Origin: Xestospongia muta
Lineage: Eukaryota > Porifera > Demospongiae > Haplosclerida > Petrosiidae
NCBI GenBank assembly: GCA_963693285.1
Contig: OY848917.1
Coordinates: forward strand, 3,772,618 to 3,836,617
Length of the DNA stretch: 64,000 nt
Direction of reading: 5' to 3'
Shown here: piece by piece, positions 9,816 to 24,800 of the stretch
Layout of the letters: each line of letters begins with the position of its first letter
Position numbering within the stretch: the stretch's first letter is position 1
The notes under the pieces: model-generated
Told to the model about the DNA's origin: nothing
The model's input: only the letters and a program-made list of their open reading frames with translations
The model's database searches: none
Position numbers and translations under genes: made by a program

Positions 9816-12800
9816 ATGGCGACTAAAGATGAAAAAAAGATGGGATTTGTAAGTTAAACGACTCATTAATAGTTAGTAATATGTTGTAATGACTCTATTT
9901 ATTGTATAAAGTTGGTAATAGTTGTACACTCAGTCTTATCTCCTTTGTATACATTAACATTGACACTACAGTATCTTGTATACTACTGAGTCATTACTAA
10001 CTTCTATTAACATAGTCTCTCATTTACTCTCCTTTATATCAACTGATATCTATAGTAGGTAGGTGTGGCCTGACCCTCAGTTATTAATTAATTAAATAAT
10101 CAGGTCTGTCACCTTATATAGTCATTGCTTGTGGAAATGGAGTCCCTGTGTCAGGACCACTTCATATACAGAAATTGTGACACACAGTTCTATAAAAGAA
10201 TGTGCTAATTAACTGTTGCAGCATATAGTGTGGTAGAACAAGTTTGATATATACATGTTACTAGATCCTTCCTCTCTAAGCAAATGGGTGACGATGACAG
10301 ACTGGCTTTTGGTATGACTACATGAGTTTTAAATGAGTTTAAAGATGACTTATAATAACCTGGTGGAGTTAAGGATTTTAAAAAAATCAGTGATGAAACA
10401 TCAAAACTTTTTTCCAATAATTAAATTTGAAGTTAACATTTATACCTGCTCTACTTTTATTTGACTGTTTACTATTTCAATTATGATAGAAGGATTAAAA
10501 TAACACTGATGTGATATCCTCCTGTAGTAGAGTTTTTCCAGCTGGTCACATTTATATTTATTATACACAGTGGTTCTGAGCCTCAACTTTCATAAGGACC
10601 AGAACATGCTTGACGATATCTATAGCTATACATTTAGTTGTCCTCTTAAAGTTGCTTTAGTCATTTGAGAACCCATTCTTACGTGTACATGTACATGTAG
10701 TATGATAGGACACTAATAGTATTACTAAATTTACAATTATATTCATGACTTGTCAGCTTCTAAAGAATTACCAAGAAGACTGACAACACTGTGTGAATTA
10801 TACATATAGGTTATTATGTAGGTTTATTGTAGATTTACTCCTTGAATACTTGTAATAAAATCATCATTTTTACATCATAAAAACAATCTATAGATAACAT
10901 TTGAAAAGTAACTATTTCAAATAGTCTTCTTTAGCTAGTGGTATGTAGAAGACTCTTCAGAAGTAACAGCAGAACTAAGAGAAACTATAGTTACATCTGC
11001 ATCATAGATATTTCTTATTTAAAAGTCCAACCTAATTTCTAGCTACCACCTAGTAGTGTTTGTAGTGTAGGAAAAGTAAAACGTTTCATTTACTTGTTTG
11101 GGAGTTTCACACTTCTCTCTCTATCTCTTCTCCTTTTCTGTCATTATATACTCTTGTTATTAACTTATTATATGTTAATGGGAAACATGATGATACCTTG
11201 TGTACTACTAATATGAGTGTGCATTATTTAGAGTATGTATGTTACCGTATATCGGGAAACATTCTCATTGCTAAATTTTTGCGAATTTCACGAATTTAAC
11301 TCAATCGTAAAAATATCCCTCGCCAATTTCTTATAATTATGGGCGTGGTAAATGGGTACGCAGAAAATTTGATTACGGGAGACTGTATGACAAATAGTTA
11401 GTAAAAATGATTTCTTCTCTATTGGACATCCATTCCTCATTATGAACTTGGTATCCTCTGATAGAGGAGTCCATTTCGAACGTCTCTTTCATTGTCGAGT
11501 CCAGGTGTGAGAAACGTTTTAGGGTGTGGTCAACAGTAACAATTACAAGTGGGTGGAAACATGGTATAAATCGCAAAATTTATATTCGCGAAAAACTACA
11601 ATTTCACCAATTCGCAAAAATATCCCGACGTGAAAGTTTCCCGATATACGGTAGTTTATGTACCTACTCTAATTATACAGTGTAGTTATTATTTTGTATG
11701 TACATATTACAATAGACAATAGTGTGTGTGTGTGTTAATTGTCTGTTGTACTTCTGACATCACAAACTGTTACTCACCTACATGTACTAATGTAACTTAA
11801 TATCACATACTAGTACAAGTTGTAGATATGTCAAAATAATTGAAAAATTATGAGATGACTATAATTATAACATGACTAATTAATTATACGTGGTTTATTC
11901 TCTTGAGTTATATAATGAATTACTTTATAATAATGTGTTCCTCTTCCTTAGGGCAGTGATCTATATGATGCTGCACTAAATGGTAATATAGCAAAAGTAA
12001 AGAAAGCAATTGAAAAAGAAAATATTCATGTTGATGCTGAATTGGTAAGTAATATCATTATAATCACACTACAATACTTACAAGATCTAATGGGAACTTT
12101 AATTATACAATGATTACTAGTAGTATTGTTATTGTTATTGTATAATTCTATTTTAAGTGTATACAGACAAAAGTACTTATTTTTGCAATTGGAACTAGAA
12201 AATAAATTATTGGCCAGAGAATATAAAGTGAAATTATTAAGTTAGTTAGCAACAACTTTGAAGTGACTATAGGTCATTGTGTTCATAATAATGTGTGAGG
12301 TCCACACTTTACAAATGATTTATAGCTGATCCAGTGTTTTCCTGAAGTGTGTTAAGTACATTTGTTGCACACTTTGATTTTCATTAGAAGTAGGTGGGGT
12401 TAAAGCCACACCCATCAAACAAACTTGCCTTGAATTGTAATACTATTTTATGAATAAAGTTTTATTAATAAATGACTCGTTGAACATGCACTTTTTCCTG
12501 ACTCTACTTTGGACTCTTCCAATCTTTCTTCAGATCTGTAAGAAAAAAATGTCAAAGTGACCACATGACTAAGTAATGTATTATCTAAAACTACCACATC
12601 ATTTTTAATGTTGTTTAGTAGACAACACTCATACTAATTACAGTGTAGTTGGTAACTTTGGCTTGTAATAATATTATTTGGTAGATTGATCTACAATCTG
12701 ATAATTTAACTTTGATATAATAAAATTTGACTGTGTTCTTCTGTTAACAAAGGAAGATTCCTTGAGTATATTGATACTGAGTCTGTTGAGAAACATTAGA

Positions 12801-15800
12801 AGAAAATATGTTCTAGTGATTTTCTGTACTATATCACTTGAAAGTGTCCTCAATTAAACTTAAAACTCCACCCTCTACATGACAAAATTAATATTGGTTA
12901 AATTAAATTTGGTAATCCATGTAAAGATTTGTCAAAACACCAAATTTAATTGTCTATCAAATTATCTATTTTTAGTTTATACCAGACACAAATACTGCAA
13001 TTTGATTGGCCAGCCTCAAGTTTTATATTTATTAATAACCTGTGCGGAGGTTACTATATAAAATACTATGGTAACGCGATGTTATTACGTCTCTTAACTA
13101 AGTCACCTAGTGCCCTATGCGTCGGTTATTTAGTTGCTCAGTAACCCTTGAATTCAAAATAATGCCCTTACCTGCGGCTTGGGTATTATTTGGAATTCTC
13201 AGGTTACTAAACAACTAAATAACCTCATGTAGGGCTCTAACTATTACATAGTAATAAAGTTAATGATGTGTGAAATTTGTAATGATTGTTTGTTGATTTT
13301 CAAAGGATTATGTGTACTTTGTGGAATAAACTATGATATTGAGTTATTATAATATGTTTGTGTACTTAATATATCACATGTAATGATTTATCATTTATAT
13401 CTCTTTGTTCAGGGTAGTTTCACAATGCTAATTGGAGCAAGTGCTAGAGGACATGAAGAATTAGTTATTTATCTCTTAGGTATGGGAGCAACTATGAACA
13501 TTCAAAATGATGTAAGTGTAGATATTTACATTGTATAGTATATATTTCATGTTATGTCATTATATTTACAAGTTATAACATAGGACAGCAACTATTTGTT
13601 TTGACATAAAGGATTACCTGTGTTGCTTAAAACTGTTGTCATAACTTTAGCTATCATATCGTAACTGATATACACAGTTCTAAAGCTACAGTTTATTATA
13701 AAGGTTAAGAGTCAATTCTCATATTTCTGGGTTTTGTTATTCCTATATTTAAACACTGCCCTTGAATGGTGACCATCCTTGAATGTCTCTCCCTGTTGGA
13801 CATGAATTAAACACTTCAACAAGTTCAGCTATATACAGCTATATAGCACATGTGTAACAATTAATAAACCACACTCTCACAAAACCTTTCTTTAAAAATT
13901 GTATGACATATCTCATTATCTTGTTTCTCAACCAATCATGAAAATTAGGACCCTCAAATTTACTAACTGTTCGGTACTTCCATTTTTAATATTAATAAAA
14001 TTTCATGAGACAGAACCAGTTTATAAGAACCAGTCTATATTATCTACATGTACCTTGTATTTATACTAAACCACAAAACCTTGTGTTCTAACACAATATT
14101 AGCTGTAATATGATCCAGTCTATAGATGAGAACTTAGGTTTCAATCTGTGATATCTAGTATATTGTACATTAATTTATTAATAGACTTGACATTAAGAAT
14201 TGTTATGTATTATGTATAATCTTTAATGTTATAATAATATTGTTTACACCATCATAATTTCACATGATCCTTTAATAGTCACATATAACAGTAACACTTA
14301 AACACACACATGTACATGTAATTCTAAACAATCTTGAGAAACATTATATGCCAGGCTGTAACAATTGTGTATTAAGTAATATAATTATATGGACCCATAT
14401 AGAAGACTGTCCCATTTTAGAAAGCTCTAATAAAACTAGATAATAGTCTATCACATCTTTGAAAGAATGACATTTATGACATTGTATATCTGAGCCACTT
14501 TCTTTAGCATCATTACATTATATTAGCTTTATGTACTGTTGTACTGATAAAATTATCTTTTTAATAGACATTATCTTACTGCAGATAATATAATGCAGCT
14601 GCATCAATTAAGCAATGATGTTACTGTATATTACAACTGTATACTATTTTAATGATTCATGTAGACTATATACCTTAAACAAATTGGTTGTGTTTCCTGA
14701 TGTGACAACTTTGTCACCACAAATATCACAAATACCATTGTCATCAGACCTTTGCTCAAAATGAATCCATACCAAGCTTCTTTTGTGCTTGTTTATTGCT
14801 CCACCTGCAGCTGTCATAATTAATCAATAGTAGACTAGAGAATAAGATTTCTAACAACTCAATACATGTTAGCTTTTGATGTCAATCTATTTGATACTAA
14901 AGTAAACTTAAGTTTGGTATGTGAGTGGCTATTGGCTAGTTAGCTTTATTACAGGTGTGGTTAATATGGGTGTGGTTAATACATATATTGATATTAATAC
15001 AGCAATAATTGTAATACTGATAATAATCAATATTCTAAAATATTGAAAGTATTGATCAATAGATCATTAGTTTTCGATGTTGATCGATTTGATACTAAAG
15101 TAAACTTAAGTTTGGTATGTGAGTGGCTAGTGGCTAGTTAGCTTTATTACAAGCATGGTTAATATGAATGTGGTTAGTACAAATATTGATATTAATACAG
15201 CAATAATTGCAATACCGATAATAATTAATATTCTAAAATATTGAAAGTATCAATTCAAAGTTTAATATATCATCCATTATTAATGACAATGCCTTTTTCA
15301 CAAGCATAGTTCTCGTATGCATTATTTAACACCACGTGTTCATTACTAACTAGTAAAAAAGCATGGCAGCACATGGTTCTTAAGGCCACCATACATGGTG
15401 CAACATTGTTGCACGCAACATATTGTGTGCAACATGTTGCATGGAATAGACAAGCTTTCTATTCCATGCAACTCTTCGCAACATGTTACATGCAACACTT
15501 TTTTAAATCATACACCATGCAACATGTTGCACACAACAATGTTGCACCGTGTATGGTGGCCTTTATCAAACAGAGTTGAAAGTTAGTATATCACACAAAA
15601 ATATTATATATAAAAATTTTATTGATGGATCTTCGGAATTTTATGCCAGATTATAGCTTCCAATTCTCTTGTGTGTGCTACAGTATGGTCCATCCTAGAC
15701 AGAGTTACACAGCCTATGATTCTATGAGTGCCATACCAATATGTTATAAAGACTATGGCAATGTTTTTTATTACCTTCCTGAAAGACAAGGAACAGTTGT

Positions 15801-18800
15801 GTGGTAGGCATTGGCAGTTGAGTTATGTTGTGCATCAGTTATGACCCACTGTAAGCTAACTATAGTGAGAATTGTCAAACAGTACATCAATATTACCTTT
15901 CTATTTGCTGAGTACTCAAGTAGAGTTTTAACTTCATCAATCACTTTTATCATAGATTGCTCAGCACAGTATCTCACAATTTCAATATATGTTTGTGATT
16001 TATAAGGTACAGTTAAAATTCACTAAGAGTTCTGTGTCTTGTTATATAAATACTGTTAATCTTGTCCACTTCATTACTTGTAACAAACATTGAAGTCTAT
16101 CCCATAAGATCCCACCACTTGATTCTCTATGATATTGTAATTAGAGCATATCACTATATTTTACTAGTATGGGAGACAAATGTTATAGCCATTATCTGTA
16201 ATGTTTTACTATAAATGAAATAGAAGCAGTCTGTATAGTCTAAATGTAAATTTCATTTCTACTTGTAAACAGTACTGGCTACTTTTAACATATACTGAGT
16301 TATCCTGACATACACATAATATCACAATTATATACCTATAATGTACATTGTTACTATGTAACTTCTCTAGTTCTGATATCATTTAGTCTATGAATATGAT
16401 ATGCTAAGCTGGGATATCTCATTTTAAGATATCTAGCATGTTTTATGATATTGTAGCAATATTCTTGACAATAGAGGTTGTTAACAGCTCTGTAATACAG
16501 TTAACTCATTTACTGTTACTCTAAATAAATTAATTGGTTACTTTATATAATTATTTAAATTACATATAAAGTATTAGACACTAAGAAGTAGTAAATATCA
16601 CTACAGTCATGTAGTTAATTGTCAGAGCTATGAAGATTCCATTTAATGTCTCATTAGTTAGACAAAAAAATTTAATGGATGTTGGGTCCTGTATTTGTGA
16701 GGGCTGTTGCTATGAAATTTATAAGAGGACAATCTTTGATACCACATACATGTCCTTTCTAAGAAGTGATTTGTTGAAGTTCATGAAATGTCATTTCCAT
16801 AGTAATCAAAACAACATATATATTGTCAAGAATTTTAAATGTATTTTGTAGTCATGTAAACAACCTAAATGATCATGAACAGGTTAAAAGAAGCAATCTA
16901 TTTGAACAGTGTAGTAATCTGTCTCTGACTTGTAGAAGTCTGTACATACATTGTACATTTGTCACTAAAGTATTTAAATTAGGACAGCACAAGCTTTTTC
17001 TGATGGAGGTTATAGAAAGTATTTGGCCAAATAATTGATTTTATGAGTCAATCACATTAATTTATTACATGATATTGTTGTGATTAGCTATACTTAATTC
17101 TACTAGCATTGCTAGTAAAGTCAATATAGTTTAATGGATGTTATATGGTGAGTACTTAAGACAATACTACAAAATATCACTATATTAATATTAGTGGTTA
17201 TTAATATTCCAGTCCACATGTAATAGAAAATAGGGAGTATTAGAATTGCTAAGCCCTAGAAATATTTGTGGTTATCTTGTATAAATACTGTTAATGTTGT
17301 CCACTTCATTAGTTGTAACAAACATTGAAGATTATCCCAGTAGGTCCCACCACTTCATTCTCCATGAGATCCTAATTAGAGCACAGGAGATTGGCTGTCC
17401 CAAGCTACTGTATATATTAGGTTTAAATGGGTCCATCCAAAATAATTATAATAATTGTTTGTCATTGAGACAAGAAACCAATGCCCTTAGATATGTACTT
17501 AATAATAGCTAATAAATAGTTTTAGGTATGAATTTAATTGGTCACAAAAATAAAATCCCTCCAAAGAATGTCGTTATTTATTACTGAAAGATACCTTTTG
17601 AAAAAAGCCACAAAGTAACACTAGAGCAAGATAAAGCATAACAGAACAGTATAAAAAGTATTACAAAAAGTAAATTGAAGACTCATACTAGTGAGTAGAA
17701 GCCAGAGTGTGTGAGATGGTAGCTCAAGATACCTGGCCTTCTAACTGTTTATTAATTTGGTCCTGCCTTTTATGCTTGTACCTGCTAACTCTCTACAGCA
17801 GGAGGTATATATAATATAAAATATGAGGTTAACTACAATTATGGTATCATATTATAGTTGTGGCCAGTAAGTATAATATGTATATTATAAGGTGTTAGTA
17901 AGGACCAGGTACATCAAGTTATGATTGTTATCAGTTGTAAGTGTATGTATAGTACATGTACTTTTGTAACATGACATATTGTTTATCAGATCTGTGTATA
18001 ATATATAATGTAAAAGTGTTTTAGTACTTAATGTATACACATGTACCACATGTGATATAACTATGTAATGTGTAGTTTTTACTTATCTATATGTTGTGAC
18101 CTTTATTTCTATTATTAACAGTATGGAGACACTGCTCTACATTGGGCCTGTATGTATGGACATACAGGTACTGCCCAACTATTAATTTCAAGTGGTCCCA
18201 ATATTGACATTACTAATAAGGTTAGTAGTGACATCAAATTATTGCATTTTGTAAACATATTAATGACAATAACAGTTAAGGGATCATCATATATGAGTAC
18301 ATCTAAAACACCACACATGTCCAAGCACTCCATTGACAGTCAGTGCTGTACTACTGACTTCTAAATTACTAACTATAACCTATAAATTACCTGGAGTCCA
18401 ACAAACCTGTGAACAAATTCACTATATACCTGTATGTTGGTATAACTTTAGTTATTATGTATTCACCACAGTGACTACAATCATACCAGTGTTTTAGGAA
18501 TTTGAGTGTTCCTTGATACATCTATATTCACCACAGTCATTGATATTTTTATTCCTGTACAAGTCTACAGTGACTGTAGTACTATCACTACATGTAGGTA
18601 GTAGTATATACTACATAGCTACATTGTTTGTGGTTGGTAGTGTTCCTGCCTACATGTAATAATGATGTGGGGATATTAGAATTGCTAAGTCCTAGAAGTA
18701 GATTAATTAGTGGTTGTCCAGGCAACTTTTTAATACCACACACAATTTTGAATGACATTTCTTTACATCAATTTGAATCAATTATTTTCTTTCTGATAAA

Positions 18801-21800
18801 GCTAGCTGTTCCATCTAGAAAACAAAGTAGTTTACTTGTAGTAAGTCTTCATTAAATCATACAGACTACAGTATTATTATCAAACCTCAATCCAAGCAAG
18901 TAATTGACCACTTCCATCATGAATAGTTAATTATAGGGAGATCTTTGTTTCACACTGCATGCTGTATATGATCCTTACTATATCAGCCTGTCTGGTGCTG
19001 TACCATTGCTATTGAGTAATTGTGAAAATTGTCTTAAAAGTGGAATTGATAAGAGGAGTACAATATCTCATGACAAATTGACAATAAAAAGTCACAATGT
19101 AACAGTTAGGACATGTATGTATGTAGAATGACAGTTGTTATGGTGATAGAAATATTTTTTTAGTGGACATTACCTTACTGCAGATAATGATAATACAGCT
19201 GCATCAATTAAGCAATGATGTTACTGTATATTACAGCTGTATACTATTTTAATGATTCATGTAGACTATATACCTTAAACAAATTGGTTGTGTTTCCTGG
19301 TGTGATAACTTTGTCACCACAAATATCACAAATACAATTGTCATCAGACTTTTGCTCAAAATGAGTCCATACCAAGCTTATTTTGTGCTTGTTTATTGCT
19401 CCTCCTGCAGCTGTCATAATTAATCAATAGTAGACTAGAGAATAAGATTTCTAACAACTTGATACACATTAGTTTTCGATGTTGATCAATTTGATACTAA
19501 AGTAAACTTAAGTTTGGTATGTGAGTGGCTAGTGGCTAGTTAGCTTTATTACAGGTGTGATTAATATGGGTGTGGTTAGTACATATATTGATATTAATAC
19601 AGCAATAATTGCAATACCGATAATAATTAATATTCTAAAATATTGAAAGTATCAATTCAAAGTTCAACATATCATCCATTATTAATAACGATGTCTTTTT
19701 CACAAGCAGAGTTCTCTTATGCATTATTTAATACCATGTGTTCATCACTAACTAGTAAAAAAGCATGGCAGCACATGGTTCTTATCAAACAGTTAGTATA
19801 TCACACAAAAATATTATATATAAAAATTTTATTGATGGATCCTTGGAATTTTATGTCAGATTGTAGCTTCCAATTCTCTTGTGTGTGCTACAGCATGGTC
19901 CAGCCTAGACAGACTTACACAGCCTATGATTCTATGTGTGCCATACCAATATGTTATAAAGACTATGGCAATGTTTGTTATTATCTTCCTAAAAGACGAT
20001 GTGCAGTAGGCATTGGCAGTGGAGTTATGTCGTGCATCATTTATGACCCACTGTAAGCTAACTATAGTGAGAATTGTCAAACAGTACATCAATATTACCT
20101 TTCTATTTGGTGAGTACTCAAGTAGAGTTTTAACTTCATCAATCACTTTTATCATAGATTGCTTAGCACAGTATCTCACAATTTCAATATATGTTTGTGA
20201 TTTATAAGGTACAGTTAAAATTCACTAAGAGTTCTGTGTCTTGTTATATAAATACTTTTAATCTTGTCCACTTCATTACTTGTAACAAACATTGAAGTCT
20301 ATCCCATAAGATCCCACCACTTGATTCTATATGATATTGTAATTAGAGCATATCACTATATTTTACTAGTATGGAAGAAAAATGTTCTAGCCATTCTCTG
20401 TAATGTTTTACTATAAATGAAATAGAAGCAGTCTGTATAGTCTAAATGTAGATTTCATTTCTACTTGTAAACAGTACTGGCTACTTTTAACATATACAGA
20501 GTTATCCCTGACATACACATAATGTCCCAATTATACACCTATAATGTACATTGTTATTATGTAACTTCTCTAGTTCTGATATCATTTAGTCTATGAATAT
20601 GATATGCTAAGCTGGGATATCTCATTTTAAGATATCTAGCATGTTTTATGATATTTTAGCAATATTTCTGGCAATAGAGGTTGTTAACAGCTCTGTAATA
20701 CAGTTAACTCATTTACTGTTACTCTAAATAAATTAATTGGTTACTTTATATAGTTATTTAAATTACATATAAAGTATTAGACACTAAGAAGTAGTAAATA
20801 TCACTACAGTCATGTAGTTAATTGTCAGAGCTATGAAGATTCCATTTAATGTCTCATTAGTTAGATAAAAAAGTTAATGGATGTTGGGTCCTGTATTTGT
20901 GAGGGTTGTTGCTATGAAATTTATAAGAGGACAATCTTCGATACCACATACATGTCCTTTCTAAGAAGTCATTTGTTGAAGTTCATGAAATGTTATTTCC
21001 ATAGTAATCAAAACAACATATATATTGTCAAGAATTTTAAATGTATTTTGTAGTCATGTAAACAACCTAAATGATCATGAACAGGTTAAAACAAGCAATT
21101 TATTTGAAGAGTGTAGTAATCTGTCTCTGACTTGTACAAGTCTGTACATACATTGTACATTTGTCACTAAAGTATTTAAATTAGGAAAGTACAAACTTTT
21201 TCTGATGGAGGTTATAGAATGTTATTGTCCAAATAATTGATGTGAGTCAATCACATTAATTTATTACATGATATTGTTGTGATTAGCTATACTTAATTAA
21301 TTATAATTGCTAAGCCCTAGAAATATTTGTGGTTATCTTGTATAAATATTGTTAATCTTGTCCACTTCATTAGTTGTAACAAACATTGAAGAGTATCCCA
21401 GAAGGTCCTACCACTTGATTCCCCATGACATTCTAATTAGAGCACAGGGGAATGGCTGTCCCAAGCTACAATATATATATTAGGTTTAAATGGGTCCATC
21501 CAAGATAATTAGACTAATTGTTTGTCGTTGATACAAGAAACCAATGCCCTTAGATATGTACTTAATAATAGATAATAAATAGTTTTTAGGTATGAATTTA
21601 ATTAGTCACATGTATGAAATGGTTCCAAAGAATGTTTGGTTATCTCAAGGTATAGTATATATTATGATTGTTATCAGTTGTAAGTATATGTATAGTACAT
21701 GTACTTTTGTAACATGACATATTGTTTATCAGGTCTGTGTATAATATATAATGTAAAAGTGTTTTAGCACTTAATGTATATACATGTACTACATGTGATA

Positions 21801-24800
21801 TAACTATGTAATGTGTAGTTTGTACTTATCTATATGTTGTGACCTTTATTTCTATTATTAACAGGATGGACAAACTGCTCTACATTGGGCCTGTAGTGAT
21901 GGACATACAGGTATTGCCCAACTTTTAATTTCAAGTGGTGCCAATATCGATATTACTGATAAGGTTAGTAGTGACATCAAATTATATGAGTACATCTAAA
22001 ACGCCACACATGTCCTAGCACTCCACTGACAGTCAGTGCTGTACTACTGACTTCTGAATTACTAACTATAGCCTATGAATTGCCTGTAGTCCGACACACC
22101 TGTGAACAAATTTACGATATAGTATATACTGTATTTTGGTATAACATTAGTTATTGTGTATTCACCACAGTGACTACAATTATATCAGAGTTTCACTACA
22201 TGTGGGTAGTAGTATATACTACATAGTCCCAGAAGTATTTATGACTTCATAGCATTGAAGTGTAAACACTTGAGGAGAAAAGTACATCTATAATGACTTT
22301 ACATGTTTTAGTTGAAGGTGCTATAAGTGATAAGAGGAGTACAATATCCCATGAGAAATTGACAATAAAAAGTCACAATGTAACAGTTAGGGCATGTATG
22401 TAGAATGACAGTTGTTATGCTAATAGAATTATCTTTTTAGTGGACATCAGATAATGATAATGCAGCTGCATCAATTAAACAATGATGTTACTGTATATTA
22501 CAACTGTACACTATTTTAATGATTCATGTAGACTATATACCTTAAACAAATTGGTTGTGTTTCCTGATGTGACAACTTTGTCACCACAAATATCACAAAT
22601 ACCATTGTCATCAGAATTTTGCTCAAAATGAGTCCATACCAAGCTTCTTTTGTGCTTGTTTATTGCTCCTCCTGCAGTTGTCATAATTAATCAATAGTAG
22701 ACTAGAGAATAAGATTTCTAACAACTCAATACATGTTAGCTTTTGATCTCGATCAATTTGATACTAAAGTAAACTTAAGTTTGGTATGTGAGTGGCTAGT
22801 GGCTAGTTAGCTTTATTACAGGTGTGGTTAATACATATATTGATATTAATACAGCAACAATCACAATACCGATAATAATCAATATTCTAAAATATCAAAA
22901 GTATTGATCAATAGTTCAATATATATCTCCCATTATTAATGACAATGCCTTTTCACATACATGGTTTTCCTATACACTATTTTATGTGAAGTAAAAATAG
23001 TTAATTAATTTGCCCTGGGTAGGGCCTTTTTATGTCCAACCTCCTCGTTTAATGGAAGAAACTTTGTAACTGTTGTCATAGTAACTGGTATTGTGCTATC
23101 ATTGAAAACTTATTCAGTTTGTCATTTGTTTTTGATATATATCAGTATAGTAAGTAATGTAATTCTAATTCTCACTTTGGATTGTTAGTTACAACACTCA
23201 AGTCAATGTATTATATATACATGTACATGTGTATATACATAATGTTTATACATATATCATGTACATGTACATTTTATACACATACATGTACACAGCATGT
23301 ACCCTGAAACTTTATACCTTAAATACCAGGCACTAAAGAGTTTTAATTTTTCACCTAATATTTTCTATGATATATATATAACTACAATGTAGTTAATTTG
23401 TTAATATCAATGACAGTTTAATATCTGAAATTATTTGTGATTTATTTATGTTATTTTAGGATGGCAAGAAACCATTGGATTATATTAGAAATAAAGAGAC
23501 TGTTCAGTTATTAAGTAAGTGGTTTATTAAGTGTACAATGTTTGTTGTTTTAACTTTTCATATAATACTGTACACAACACCTGTAATCTTTATATTTACC
23601 AAATGAAAGTATCATTACAGTTTTTCACAATGTTAGTTCACTTTTTGAGTATTAAGAACTAAACTTTGGTAGGAAAGTAAATGCATGATAGTATTTTTCT
23701 AGTCAAAAGATCATATGTTATTGCTCTACCTTCAACAGTTGTGAAATGTATTGTAACATCAATTTCACTTAAAATATTTGTAACAAATGGTAAACGTTAA
23801 CGCCTTAAAATTGTCAATGACATATTTTTTAAATCAAACTTTAGACTCAATAAAAAGTGTTAACTCTTGATGTAGAGTGGTGCAATAATTATATGTACAA
23901 ACCAATTTATGTTGTCATCAATACAATTACTTTGAACAATATTGTATTTATTATTAGTGGTATAAACAACACATCATTTGTTACTCCCATTATATCATGA
24001 AATAAAATGTTAAAACAAATTAAAGTTGAATGTAGTCTTATGTAAATTTATGGTTTGAATTGATAGATATTATGAAACTAAAGAATTTCTAGTATTTACT
24101 CAAGAAACTGTGTAGCCAGTTTTATTTGTGGACATGACTTTTTTACTAAAATATACATGAGATTATATTTCTTGCCTTTTCAACATATTTAATTTATGCT
24201 GAGTTAAATTTTAATTTTTGTGCATTGGAGGATTAATCAAAGTTCCAATGAAAAAACTGGCTATATGGCAATCTGACTAAACTTTTAAAATTAATACATG
24301 TATCAGAGCTACAATACCTTGTACAACAATATAAAACACCACATATTAACTGGTTAAATTTGTTGAAAACTGTTTTAGCTGAATATATCATTAATGGCCT
24401 ATAGCTCAATGTAATTGGTTTACCTACCACCAAGATATAAATATGTATTTCATTTTTTTTTGTTTTATGATAATCATTTAAATCTTGTTTGCTTTACAAC
24501 TGTCAATGGTTCATCCACAATGGTCTTATGTTAAGTTTACGAAAGTAATAGCTTATGATTAATTGACCTTGTAAGCATACTTAAATAAAGAATTTGTGAA
24601 GTTCTTTTAATAATAGTTAATACAGTTTGTAATAAAATTATGTGTGATTACAACTTCAATTGTGGACATTCTAGTACTAGGAATAATATCACAAAATTAT
24701 AATTATATTAAGGTAAAATTCAAATGTGGGATAAAATATAATACCACATGCACAGTTATATTTGAGTAATATAAAATTCACATAACTGTGTTATTAAAGG

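Noticed and set aside
10205..10417. Minus-strand open frame in intron 1 of gene 1
   Set aside because: The paralogous intron carries changes that do not respect the frame, and no family motif is visible.
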